Shown here: positions 1 through 10,120 of the stretch, one piece after another
Layout: the number at the start of each line of letters is the position of its first letter
Numbering within the stretch: the stretch's first letter is position 1
Source of the DNA: Euborellia annulipes
Lineage: Eukaryota > Arthropoda > Insecta > Dermaptera > Anisolabididae
Length of the DNA: 64,000 nucleotides
Direction of reading: 5' to 3'
Assembly: GCA_023213315.1 (NCBI GenBank)
Contig: JAKCPI010009427.1
Span: 310,001 to 374,000 of the forward strand
Translations under genes and position numbers: made by a program
Notes under the pieces: model-generated
Database searches by the model: none
What the model saw: the letters and a program-made list of their open reading frames with translations, nothing else
Told to the model about the DNA's origin: nothing

Positions 1-140
1 GTTTGTATCTAAGGTGCTATGGGAAAGTAAATATATCTCGACACAAAAAATCTGGTGTGACAAGCAAGGTGCACAATTTTCTCTTACCAAAGATTAAGAG
101 AAAATTCTGTTCTGTGCGCCTGTCACACCAGATTTTTTTA
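1..140 (-). mobile_element. DH repeat, hairpin end (cut by window edge)
   Basis: This is the hairpin end of a dual-hairpin (DH) repeat, read on the minus strand. The left side shows the hairpin-proximal body word TATATCTCGACAC, followed by the foldback at about 49-134 (TCTGGTGTGAC ... GTCACACCAGA). The rest of the copy lies outside the window. It has no coding capacity. Confidence 0.8.
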
Positions 141-678
141 TTATAGTCTATATAACAAGAATGTTCTTAAAATGTATAAAATCCACTATGACACTTTTAT
201 AAAGACTTTTTGTAAGCTCTGAAGACGATTCCAACATAGAATCGAATCGTTAGCTGTAAAATAAATATATAAAGAAAAAAAATAAAGCTTCATTTTCTCA
301 TTTGGTACTACCCTCAATTAACTGATATTTAAAGTTTGCAATTCACCATCCCCTGAGTAACCCATATTCATTTTAAGACATAACCCCATGTCTTTGATAA
401 ATTTCTGTTTTTTAATTTCATATAAAACAAACAAAATTACTAGTTAAAAAATTTTATATATCATCTTGGTTAAAATGCTTCCATTCATGAATTGATAAAA
501 AAAATATATTTATCTTGTCTTTGATACTCATTGGCGAACAAAGAGGGCAACTGTAGCTAAAGTGAACCAAACGGTGTGGAAAATTTCCTATAAAAATAGT
601 AATTTTATTGAGTGCAAACAACACATTCATAGTTTTGCTTTATAATAAATATTTAAAATTATATTATTAATAAATTGT
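141..678. other. AT-rich DNA, nothing recognised
   Basis: AT-rich sequence with no supported ORF, RNA gene or repeat terminus visible by eye. Confidence 0.5.
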
Positions 679-1301
679 TTTTTACTTTCTTTTACCTATA
701 TGTATAGTGAGAAAGTATTGGATTCATGTCAAAAATTCTATGTTCAGATTTTGATGCATATACACGTTTTAAGCCCCTCTGAATCCAAAAAAGTGGTTTT
801 CGCAATATGGTCTGTCTCTGTGTGTGTCTGTGAACAAAATATATCATCAAAGATAAGAGCTACGAGGTTGAAATTTTATATTTAAGTTACGCACCCCCCT
901 GAGGCGTGAAAATAAACTTTTAAACAAAATCGGCCAAAGAGTACTAGTACTTTACTGATGAACTTTTTCAGTTTTTTCGATTTTCTCAAAATTCGCTCTA
1001 AAGATTATGATTAAAATTCAAAAATTAATTATTTTTTAGATGCTATGTATATTCTCATTTTGCTCTCAAAATTGTTTGAAGACAGTACTTCATAGGAAAG
1101 ATGGGAGAAATGATTGCCATGATAACAAAATATAAATATTATCCCATGTTTATAAATTTCCCATCTTGAATTCTAATTTTATTATGTTAGCGAAAACTAA
1201 ATATATGTCGACACAAAAATTCTGACAAGCACAGAACACAACTTTCTCTTACCAAAGTTAGAAATTTGTGTGCTGTGCGACAGGTCACAACAGATTTTTT
1301 T
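679..1301 (-). mobile_element. DH repeat, near-complete copy
   Basis: The tail hairpin (ACTTTCTTTTACC ... GAGAAAGTAT) is at about 683-718. The conserved body follows with the words TTGGATTCATGTCAAAAATTC, a GTCTGTCTCTGTGTG tract and AGTACTAGTACTTTACTGATG. The terminal foldback is at about 1217-1298. The short ORF at 700-885 is only a reading of the tail region and has no protein features. Confidence 0.85.
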
Positions 1302-1315
1302 ACAATAAGATGCCT

Positions 1316-1505
1316 CTTTTTACTTATAGCAAGTATTGGATTCATGTTAAATAATTCGATGTTGAGATTTTGATATACGTTTTGAGGTCCAAAAAAAGCG
1401 GGTCCACAAAATGATCTGTCTGTCTGTAAACAAGAGCTAGGAGGTTGAAATTTGATATTTAAATTAGATGTCCCCTTGGCACATACATTTGAACAAATTC
1501 GGTTT
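1316..1505 (-). mobile_element. DH repeat, tail-proximal fragment
   Basis: A second partial copy sits directly beside the previous one. It holds the ATTGGATTCATGT region, GTCTGTCTGT and the AGGTTGAAATTT word, but it lacks the body beyond the AACAAATTCGG word and lacks the hairpin. Confidence 0.7.
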
Positions 1506-1784
1506 TAATATTAATATATTTATAATAAATATTAATGTAAAATCGTCTGTTTTTTGGTACATAAATGTTGAATTATGGGTCTCTTTTGCTTAAGTATATT
1601 TCACTGACAAACTGCTCTAGTATAATCAGACTTATATAAACTCCGCGTTTAATTTTTATTAATATTTTATGTAAATATTTAAATAATACATAAGTATTAT
1701 TATTGTGTATTTTGGAGTCTTGCAAAATAATCCAAATTGATTGGTATTCTCAACTTTTTTTTCATTGCATATAGTCCCCTGTCC

Positions 1785-1975
1785 TGAATAAAAAAAAAAA
1801 TTGTCTTTCACAAAATATCTAATTGCCTGGGAGGTTTTCGCAGACAAGACTGCAATTTGGCAACAGCGCAAATGATGCAAGCAATCGTCGGTGGAAATTC
1901 ACACTTCCATGGCTACGTGCTTATGGATTTTCAATGCCTATTAGGCCTTTGAAAAAAAAAAAAAAAAAAAAAAAA
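1785..1975 (+). repeat. possible A-tailed retroposon remnant
   Basis: A short higher-complexity stretch (about 1830-1948) ends in an uninterrupted A tract of roughly 22 bases (about 1951-1973), as expected for the 3' end of a 5'-truncated LINE, SINE or processed transcript. No target duplication or B box was identified. The overlapping 79-residue ORF reads through the A tract as poly-lysine and is not a gene. Confidence 0.35.
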
Positions 1976-2469
1976 TGGCCAACTGACTCTTTATGTATAT
2001 ATATTGGAAGCTTTAATTCAATTTCTTTAATTATTCCATACGCGAAAAGGAATAATAATTGAGCAATATAAAAAATCTTTTATTATTGAATATTAAATGA
2101 ATTTTCAAACAATAATTATTTATAATTTGATTTATTGTTTATTATTAATATTTTGAGAAAACATTTCTTTTTACTATTATTCAAAAAATATGGTGTGACT
2201 AACGCCTGATTATCCATTAGGCGGACTAGGCGATTGCCGATAGGCCCCACGCTTTTTAGGGGCCCCGCAACATTAGATTTTTTTTTTTTAAACTCTTTTT
2301 CGGAATCTCATCCCATTTAGACCCCATCCCTATTTATTTAAATTGATTTGTACCCAATTCGAATGAAATAAATTTTTGCCGCGGATGCGAATCCGCGACC
2401 CCTGCCCCGCCAAGTATCGGAAGTATATATAATTATTTTTCAGGAGGGGGGGGCGAATTCATTTTTGAA
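1976..2469. other. AT-rich DNA with an eroded GC-rich repeat scrap
   Basis: Mostly AT-rich. About 2205-2275 has GC-rich words (TAGGCGGACTAGGCGATTG, GGCCCC) that look like a transposon end, but no partner terminus was found. Confidence 0.35.
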
Positions 2470-2836
2470 TATTGTGGCGTAACACGAAACTTTTGAACAA
2501 AATCGACCAAAGCGTACTAGTACTTTACTGATGTATTTTTTCATTATTTTTCTCAAAATTCGTTCAAACAATTTTGATTAAAATTCATAATTTTAAATTC
2601 TCTTTAAAATGTATATTCTCATTTTGCTTTCAAAATTGTTTTAAGCACACTTACTCTTTTACTTCATTGAAATGTTTGCCATGGTAACAAAATTCAAATA
2701 TTTTTCTATGTTTATAAATTTTACATCTTGGATTCTAATGTACTGCGAAACTAAAATAAAAATCTGGTGTGGCAAGCTTAGAAGATTGTAAGAGAAAGTT
2801 GTGTGTTATGCGACGAGTCACACCAGATTTTTATTT
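2470..2836 (-). mobile_element. DH repeat, hairpin-side half
   Basis: The copy begins in mid-body at GTAACACGAAACTTTTGAAC, includes the AGTACTTTACTGATG and GCCATGGTAAC words, and ends with the foldback (about 2760-2833). The tail half is missing. Confidence 0.75.
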
Positions 2837-3684
2837 CTTAAGGCGGTCACTGGCATTTGACAATGTCTATATAGATATAATAAATATCTGTCTGTGTGTA
2901 TAATGCTAAGTTGACACATGCATAAATTTACATATGCAAATAAACCCGAAATGGACCGAAATATTCATCATCTTCAGTTCGTCTCGGGTCTATTTACGCA
3001 ATTTAATTCATTCCTTACCTAACAATAAATTATTAGGCCTATTCTTTTATTGATGAGTTCTTAAACAGTTTTATTTGTCGCATATAGTATTACCATATAT
3101 ACAAAATTAATAAAAAACCTATTTATTGACAATTAAAAAATTAGGATGATTAAATAATTATTAATGGAATTTTTATTTTGAATTATAAATTATATTCTTT
3201 TCAATGCTGATACGAGTTTGATTATCACGTTTAACATTCCTCTCTTGCATATATATGAATAATATTGAACTTAATCATGTATTGCTTAATAAGCCTACAT
3301 CGAGCTAACGAGACTTGATAGGCAAGCTAGGGTCAACACTTGGTTGTTAACCATTAAAGGAATTTACACCCACTATTGCCTTGTGCCTTTTGCTCGCATC
3401 CTTTTCTATTCATATTCAATTTAATTCTACGAGTATTTCAGATAAAGCGATATGAAATTTGAAAATTAAAGGCGAGACGGCTTAATTCAATTTAATCATA
3501 ATTGGGAAATATATACTTGACATACTTGTATTAATGATCAGATTTGTGAACGACCCACCAGATTCTAGTTCAATAAAAGACCAGAATTTTATTTAATTTG
3601 ATTTTTTTTAATATAAATTTGTATATGTCTGTTTGGACTGAACCGGTTGATGGATATTAATCTATGGTGCTGTTCACTTCATAT
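2837..3684. other. AT-rich DNA, nothing recognised
   Basis: No ORF of note, no repeat terminus and no RNA gene seen in this stretch. Confidence 0.45.
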
Positions 3685-4411
3685 TTTTTTTGTGTCGAGA
3701 TATATTTAGTTGCCCATAGCATCTTAGTCCCAAACTTGAGGCGTTTCATAGATGGCGCTGAATGCCTCCACATCAATAAAGTGTACTTTAAACAATTTTC
3801 AATATTATCATACTTTTTAAAGTGCATCTAAAAAATTGTTGATTTTTGAATTTTAATCAAAACCGTTAGAGCGAATTTTGAGAAAAATCGAAAAAACTGA
3901 AAAAGTACATCAGTAAAGTACTAGTAGGGATCTCAAAACATGTAAATCTCGACATCGAATTTTCAATACTTTCTCACTATATATTATATATATAGGTCAG
4001 GGGCGCATATAGATATTTTTTTCGGGGGGAGGGGGCCGATAAATATCTCCCCATAAACAAAAATATTTTAAAAATATCGGATACCCCAAGGGGGCCCAGG
4101 CCTCCTCTCAAAAAATATTTTTTAAAGTAAATTTTCATTAATTTTTTTTTTTTTTTAATCCAAATTTTTCCGTTTTTACGGGGTGAGTCCCGATGGGCCC
4201 GGCCATCTCAAAGACAAAAGTTTTATTAAAAAAATGCTTATACGTATATTAATATATTTCATTTTTTTAATTTCTTTTATTTATGCGACGCACTTTTTCA
4301 ACCAAAAAAATAGATATTGCCCATATACCCGTATATATGTATTTAGATTTGGAAAATTTCGGGGGGCCACCACCTCATATACGCCTCTGATATAGGTAAG
4401 AGTAAGTAAAA
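3685..4411 (+). mobile_element. DH repeat, internally deleted and interrupted by hAT
   Basis: A plus-orientation copy that starts at TTTTGTGTCGAGATATATTTAG with the foldback missing. The body is shortened: after AGTACTAGTA it jumps to GGGATCTCAAAACATG, which removes the CAGACAGAC tract. Its TA-rich tail is split by a 392-bp hAT element. After the insertion the tail resumes as AAGAGTAAGTAAAA. Confidence 0.75.
3998..4389. mobile_element. hAT-type non-autonomous element with 8-bp TSD
   Basis: The ends are CAGGGGCGCATATAGA at left and CATATACGCCTCTG at right, an imperfect inverted repeat of hAT type (CAGNGGCG...). It is flanked by the exact direct repeat ATATAGGT at 3990-3997 and 4390-4397, the 8-bp duplication diagnostic of hAT transposition. 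The interior is AT-rich with G- and C-rich patches (GGGGGGAGGGGG). No transposase is present; the 70-residue ORF at 4183-4395 is not recognised. It sits inside a DH repeat tail. Confidence 0.85.
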
Positions 4412-4588
4412 ATAACTTCATCATATAAAGGAGCACATAGCCCCCACCCTGAAAAAAAAAACACTAATTATAATCATACAGAAGTCCTTTCTTTTTAATA
4501 ATTCAACACTGCGGGGTCGGCAGAAAATCCTAGATTGGGTCGATTAATTTAATCACTCGTATCAAACTGTGTATTTATTTATTTAAGG

Positions 4589-4914
4589 CCAACCCGAAGT
4601 CCGCCTTGAACATTTTTTCCAACCCGCAAGATTTATCACAGAAACAAATATAGCACTAGTAAAATAAATATTTTTTTAATGATTTCATTTTTTTTTATTT
4701 CATTTATCTTTTATTTTTTATATTTCATTTTTAGTATTATTTATTTCGTTACAATGTGCGTTTAGTATCATTATTATTATATCAATATTATCTATGTTTA
4801 CATGTAAGAATGTCTATAGTGGGTCTAAATCTAATATCTGGATAAAAATTTTTATATACGACCCGCGGAGCTGTGATTTGCAAAGTGGCCCGCAACTTGG
4901 GTTGGCCACCCCTG
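4589..4914. mobile_element. hAT-type element with 8-bp TSD and eroded left end
   Basis: The right terminus reads ...GGGTTGGCCACCCCTG, so its inverse begins CAGGGGTGGCCAACCC. The left side begins CCAACCCGAAGTCCGCC, as if the first bases of the inverted repeat were lost. The direct repeat ATTTAAGG flanks both sides (4581-4588 and 4915-4922). The interior is AT-rich and noncoding. The 8-bp duplication makes the hAT assignment good despite the damaged left end. Confidence 0.7.
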
Positions 4915-4922
4915 ATTTAAGG

Positions 4923-5235
4923 GATAATGATTTATAAATAATATTTAAAAATAAATTAAATAAACAATAATTTTTTTTTGAAATTAGACAGCTTAAACGA
5001 TTTGCAATTAGATTAAATACTTTCATTATCGCTTTAATCGGTGGTCGCAAAGGGGGCAAAGGAGGTCGCTTCCACCTCGCCCCCCACCCTTTAGGAAAAA
5101 ATACTCTATTATAATTTTAATTATACAGAATTTTTCTCCCTCCTTGAATACGCCACTTCCTCTTCGCCTCCCTACACCAGAAATTTTGTCCCTCGCTGAC
5201 CTAAATCTTTGAATAAATTGAAATTATTTAATATA
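4923..5235. other. no gene; GC-richer scrap
   Basis: Contains a G/C-rich piece (about 5040-5095, GGGGGCAAAGGAGGTCG, CCCCCCACCCT) that may be a transposon fragment without a visible partner end. Confidence 0.3.
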
Positions 5236-6161
5236 TTTTTACTTTCTCTTACCCTATACCTGGTATATGAAATATATATATATAGAGAGAAAGTATTGCA
5301 ATGATGTCAAAAATTCGTTTTCGAGATTTTGATGGATAATCATATTTTGAGGTCCCTGAGTCCAAAAAATGATCTGTTTGTGGACATTTTTAACAATGAA
5401 CGAGGTTGAAATTTTATATTTAAGTTAGGCACCCCCCGAACTCGTGAAAATAAGCTTTTAAACAAAATCGGCCAAAAAGTACTAGTACTTTACTGATGTA
5501 CTTTTTCAGTTTTTTTTTTCGATTTTCACAAAATTCGCTACAACGATTTTGTTTAAAATTCATAATTCAACTATTTTTTTAGATACTCTTTAAAATGTAT
5601 ATTCTCATTTTGCCATTGAAATCTTCTGAAGATCACTTTATTCTTGTACTTCATAGGAAACATAAGAGAAATGGTTGCCATGCTAACAGAATATAAATCT
5701 TTTTCTTTTTTGAATTAAAATTCATATAAATTAACTATTTTTTAGATGCTCTTTAAAAAGTACTTCAGTAAAATTTTTCGTGAAAATTGTTTGAAGTACA
5801 CTTTACTGATGTATTATATTTCAGATTTTTCAAATTCATTTTCCATAGCTGCAATGTTAAATTTCTATGCCGATTTGCATGTTAATTTCGTTTCAAAAGC
5901 GGTCCCCTTTGAAACTTTTTACACATAAAAAAAAATTTCTTTCAAATTCTTATGAAGTTTTGTATTTATTTAGAATTCTCAATTGTGTATAAAATCTCCA
6001 AATTTTGAAAAATAACTAAAGTTTATTTTAAGCAGTCAATATTTATAGGAAACTAAATATATCTTGACACAAAAAAACCTGGGGTGAATAGCACAGCGCA
6101 CAACTTTCTACTTAAGGGTAAGAGAAAGTTTTGTCCTGTGCGCCAGTCACACCAGATTTTT
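5236..6161 (-). mobile_element. DH repeat, long subfamily copy
   Basis: The tail hairpin (ACTTTCTCTTACC ... GAGAGAAAGTATTG) is at about 5241-5299. The body carries ATGTCAAAAATTCG and AGTACTAGTACTTTACTGATG. An extra ~270-bp segment (about 5725-5990; words CATGTTAATTTCGTTTCAAAAG and TAGAATTCTCAATTGTGTAT) is also found at 11208-11400 and 15319-15510. It ends with the foldback at about 6077-6158. This longer layout defines a subfamily. Confidence 0.8.
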
Positions 6162-6777
6162 ATTTTAGTCATTTTATAAATAGTATGGTGCAAATTGAAT
6201 TCTATACTTAATACCAGAACTAGTTGAAGAAGGAGATCCCTAACAAAGTATTATTTTTTAAGTATTAAAAAAAATTTTAATCTGAAAAATGAATCAAATT
6301 TATATTTATATATAAAAATTACTAAGTGATTAAATTTTTTTTTTGTTAAATTGGCTAACCATCTGTTTTATTTTCTCCCCTCCAACGCTCATAAGTAATT
6401 GTTCTTTAACGCAAAATTCTCCTTGCAAAAATTTTTTTTTTCTCTTTTTCTTTCTTTCTTTCTTCCCGAATCACTCGGATGCACATCTAACGGCTGACTG
6501 GATCCCAAGCAACTTGGCCCCTTTTTCTTAATGCCAATGCAATGTGCATGTGAATGCCCCCACACATGCACATACGTTTATGCAAATAAAGCAAATAAAG
6601 CAGAGGAGTGCACATCTGTAGCGACGACAAGCCGGTTGTTTTTTCTGTCTCCATCCTATCTCTGTGTGGGTTCTCAATGTGTGTGTCTGCGTATTGTCCC
6701 AATAACGAACCCAGCTTCATTCAACCGGTCATTTTTATAACATCTCTTGAAAAATTAATTTGAAAATCCAATTTAAA
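6162..6777. other. no gene; pyrimidine-rich and CA-rich sequence
   Basis: Holds a T/C-rich run (about 6429-6463) and a higher-complexity stretch at about 6480-6740. Several overlapping small ORFs on both strands (60-77 residues) have no recognisable motif and conflict with each other, so none is called. Confidence 0.4.
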
Positions 6778-7457
6778 AAATCTGGTGTGACTGGTTGCAC
6801 AGCACACAACTTTCTCTTACCTTCGGTAATCGAAAGTTGTGTACTGTGCTTGTCACACCAGATGTTTTGTGTCGACATGTATTTAGTTTTCGTCAGTACG
6901 GTACATTCGATTTTCAAGATGTACAATTTATAAGTATGGCAAAATATTTATATTTTGTTACCATGGCAACCATTTCTCCTATCTTTTCTATGGAGTTCAA
7001 GAGTAAAGTGGTCTTCAGAAGATTTCAATGACAAAATGAGAATCTAAAAAATAATTGATTTTTGAATTTAAAAAAAAAAATCGTTGGAGGGAATTTATTA
7101 GAGAAAATCGAAAAAAAAAACTGAAAAAGTGCATCAGTAAAGTACTAGTACTCTTTGGTCGATTTTGTTCAAAAGCTTCGTGTCACGTCCCATGGGGGTG
7201 CCTAACTTAAATATAAAATTTCAACCTCCTAGCTCTTTTCATTCTTGAGATATTTTGTTCACAGGCACACACACACACACACACAGAGACACACAGACAG
7301 ACCATGACGCGAAAACCACTTTTTTGGATTCAGGGGACCTCAAAACGTGTATATCCATCAAAATCTCCACATCGAATTTTTGACATGAATCCAATACTTT
7401 CTATCTCTATATATATATGTAAATTAACATATACATATAGGTAAGAGAAAGTAAAAA
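6778..7457 (+). mobile_element. DH repeat, complete reference copy
   Basis: This copy has all parts in order. The foldback is at about 6779-6864 (TCTGGTGTGACTGG ... TTGTCACACCAGA, centre TTACC-TTCG-GTAA). Then come GTTACCATGGCAACC at about 6958, a CATCAGTAAAGTACTAGTACT palindrome, GGGGTGCCTAACTTAAATAT, and a CACACAC/CAGACAGAC tract at about 7265-7300. Next is TTGGATTCAGGGGACCTCAA, and then the tail hairpin ATACTTTCT ... AGGTAAGAGAAAGTAAAAA. I see no ORF, no TC/CTRR ends and no clear target duplication, so the mechanism is unknown. Confidence 0.9.
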
Positions 7458-7819
7458 TTGAGTGTAAAATTAATTTTGGTTTATTTTTGCAAAGACTGGA
7501 TTTTTTTTTAATCTCAGAGCATTGAAATTTTTTCCCCCTGAATGAATAAATTAAAATTTTAACACTATTTTATTTATTTATTTATATTATTTGTATAAAA
7601 ACTTTAAAGAAGTTTCAACAGCACTATTATCTTTTGATATTAATCTACCAAGCCCAAGTGATTATCTTATACCTGAAAAATCTTTGAAAAACTTTTTCCA
7701 TATGTTGTTATTTCTTTTTATAGAAATATTACGTAAAATGTCATCTATTATTTGAATTAAATTAAAAATTTCATAATTCACATAGTTGTGAGGGGCATTC
7801 TATTTATTTATTAAAAAAA
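7458..7819. other. AT-rich DNA, nothing recognised
   Basis: No feature could be supported here. Confidence 0.45.
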
Positions 7820-8406
7820 AAAATCTGGTGTGATTGAACCACAGCACACTTTCTCTTACCTTCGGTAATTGAAAGTTGGGTTCTGTGCTTTCACACCAGA
7901 TTTTTTGTTAGCTTCTCGCGGTATAGTAGAATTTAAAATTAATAAACGGAAAAATATTTATATTTTATTACCATGGCAACTTATCTTTCCTATTAACTAC
8001 ACGACTAAAGTGTGCTTCATACAATTTTGAAAACAAAATGAGTATATACATTTTAAAGAGCATCTAAAAAATAATTGATTTATCAATTTTAATCAAAATC
8101 ATTAAGAACGAATTTTGAGAAAATCGGAAAATACTGAAAAAGTACATCAGTAAAGTACTAGTATATTTTAGCCGATTCTTTTCAAAAACTTATTTTCACA
8201 ACTTATGGGGGTGCCTAACTTAAATATAAAATTTCAACCTCTTAGCTCTTTTCGTTCTTGAGATATTTTGTTCACAGACCCTTTTTCTGGACCCACTTTT
8301 TTGGGCTCAGGGACCCTCAAAACGTGTATTTCTATCAAAATCTCGATATCAAATTTTTGAATATATAGATATATATCTATATTTATTTATAGGTAAGAGA
8401 AAATAA
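7820..8406 (+). mobile_element. DH repeat, complete but slightly shortened copy
   Basis: The foldback is at 7823-7902 with centre TTACC-TTCG-GTAA. It is followed by TTACCATGGCAAC, the GTACATCAGTAAAGTACTAGTA palindrome and a short version of the GACAGAC region. The tail ends TATAGGTAAGAGAAAATAAT. Confidence 0.85.
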
Positions 8407-8416
8407 TACAACTTAG

Positions 8417-9004
8417 AGTGGGGCTCGCTAGGGTAGGCAAGGTAGGCGACGCCTACCTTATAAATATACAGATGAAAAATATTTATCAATTTTATTATAT
8501 TTATTAAGTTTAAAAATATTTAGTTTCATAAAATAATTACTATATTTATTAATTTATATGATTTTGCAAAAAAAAAAATTTGAAACACTTCAGAACCTCG
8601 TATTTATAAAGTAAAGGCGATATTTTTCTTTGCCTATTTACTGCCTGTACTCCACACTCCGCTGACCACATTTCTAGACAGTCGCGCATGCGCACAGCAG
8701 TGATAGCTAGCGCTATAAGTCGAACGGTTAGGCGATGAACTAAGTAGCCTATGCCAAGCCGATGACAAGTGTTACCGTAGAGCGCAATTTCTCATGAAGA
8801 TTTATTAGTTCAAATTTCGAAACAAGATAACTTCACAGATCAAATTATTGAATTATTTTCTAAATTAAAAGATAGGCGAATAGATTTAATTTACAAAAAT
8901 AAATAAATACGCCTTTTTTCTTTCTTTTTTCTATTTTTCGTAAGTAATATGTATATGTATATATATGTCGCCTACCCAGTTGTCTCGGTCACGAGCCGCC
9001 ACTG
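8417..9004. mobile_element. hAT-type element, 588 bp, exact 8-bp TSD
   Basis: Left end AGTGGGGCTCGCTAGGG; right end CTCGGTCACGAGCCGCCACTG (inverse CAGTGGCGGCTCG). The repeat CAACTTAG flanks both sides (8409-8416, 9005-9012). Left interior sequence GGTAGGCGACGCCTACC forms a further local palindrome, mirrored by GTCGCCTACCCAG near the right end. No transposase ORF is present. It landed immediately outside the tail of the preceding DH repeat. Confidence 0.85.
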
Positions 9005-9012
9005 CAACTTAG

Positions 9013-9550
9013 GTAATACTTGAATGGATCCTTAGAATAAATTCTAAAAGTCCCTATGACGTCATATTTCTATAATAGTACACTTAAAGCTGATGTTTTA
9101 TCGTCCTTGGCAGTGAAAATTATTTCACTAATGAAAGTCATTTTTATTTCTTCCATACTTGCTCTGGCAAAAATAGTAAATTTAAGTAAGAAGCGTTATT
9201 CGTGGACTACTGCCAGCAATTTGTTTTGCCAATCTAATAAGATTTAGCGAACTTTGCCAATTGAAAACAAAGAATGTTTATAGAGAGTGTTTATTTGAAA
9301 ATGTTATTAGAAGATATTTGTTTATATTGATAATTAAGTAATACAATTTTTATAAAAAAAAAAAAATTTGAATGATTATCTTATAAATCGTCAATGCAGT
9401 GTATTTATTCAATGAAAAAAAAATCATTTGTTTATCGAAATCTTAATTTAATGAAAAAAAAAGAATTCTTCTTTTTATAATAAGAAATAATATATTATTC
9501 TTTTGAGAGAGGAACTGGATTAAAAATTATTTCGCAAATATCATTTTCAA
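9013..9550. other. AT-rich DNA, nothing recognised
   Basis: A 63-residue ORF (9056-9247) has no motif, no splice context and no repeat relation, so it is not called as a gene. Confidence 0.4.
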
Positions 9551-9695
9551 ACCAGGACCGACGTTTCGGTCACATATGGGACCATCTTCAGGGCCAGGTT
9601 ATTGTCTGAAAAATATATTAAAATTATATTAGGCATTAACCTGGCCCTGAAGATAGTCCCATATATGTCCGAAACGTCGGCCCTGGTTTGACAAT
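9551..9695. mobile_element. Penelope-type palindrome with hammerhead-like cores
   Basis: Two ~50-bp inverted arms (9551-9600 and 9641-9692) surround a short AT loop. The minus-strand reading of the left arm has CTGAAGA (9585-9591), a GGTC/GACC stem and GAAACGTC (9560-9567), the order of a type I hammerhead core (C3-A9, stem II, GAAA). The plus-strand arm has CTGAAGA at 9647-9653 and GAAACGTC at 9671, but its stem II is mismatched. Such CCGAAACGTCGG-tailed inverted repeats are known from Penelope-like elements (PLEs). Confidence 0.6.
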
Positions 9696-9867
9696 AAATT
9701 TAAATATAAACTAGCTGCTTTGCTCATTATTTCTACCTATTTGAATATCAACATTCAGCTATATATCTCCTTCAAATTATTTTATAAAAAAAATTTAACT
9801 AGATAGTAGAGCCATGTTTGAAAAAGATGGAATTTTTATCAACCAACCCTCAAATTCTGTTCATTTG

Positions 9868-10120
9868 CCAGTCAATATATCGTTTAAGATAGCAAATTTG
9901 CAAGATGTGTTTGTGCTTATGATTGGGCCCAATGGAGTCGAATGAGTATCTCCACCCTTTCTCGGCGGGTGGGCTTGTGTGTGGGGGAGGGGGAACCGTC
10001 GCCCTAGGATAAGGGTAGTCCACCCGCAGCGTGGAGGTCCTGGTTCGACTCCAGGTGGCACAATTTTGCCCAATCTTACGCACAAACACATCTGGCAAAT
10101 TTGCAATCTTAAACAAAATT
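9868..10120. mobile_element. TIR element enclosing a tRNA-like segment
   Basis: A ~47-bp inverted repeat bounds the element. The left arm at about 9882-9929 reads GTTTAAGATAGCAAATTTGC... and the right arm at about 10068-10114 ends GCAAATTTGCAATCTTAAAC. The interior holds a GC-rich GGGGGAGGGGG patch and a tRNA-like block. A deleted relative sharing the left flank word AGTCAATATATCG lies at 18414-18540. No transposase is present, and the class is not assigned. Confidence 0.65.
9998..10062 (+). other. degenerate tRNA-like (SINE-head-like) sequence
   Basis: The T-arm is perfect (CCTGG TTCGACT CCAGG, about 10039-10055) and doubles as a Pol III B box. An anticodon-like stem CCAC/GTGG with a 7-base loop precedes it, and GGCACA follows as an acceptor-like 3' end. 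The 5' acceptor strand does not pair properly, so this is a tRNA-derived relic, not a functional tRNA gene. Confidence 0.5.

Noticed and set aside
6389..6740. Cluster of four small ORFs around 6.4-6.7 kb
   Set aside because: They overlap on both strands, none has a motif, and the sequence is partly T/C-rich low complexity.
9998..10062. Functional tRNA gene
   Set aside because: T-arm is perfect but the acceptor stem does not close; the sequence sits in a repeat. The same reasoning applies to 12932, 26408 and 42168.
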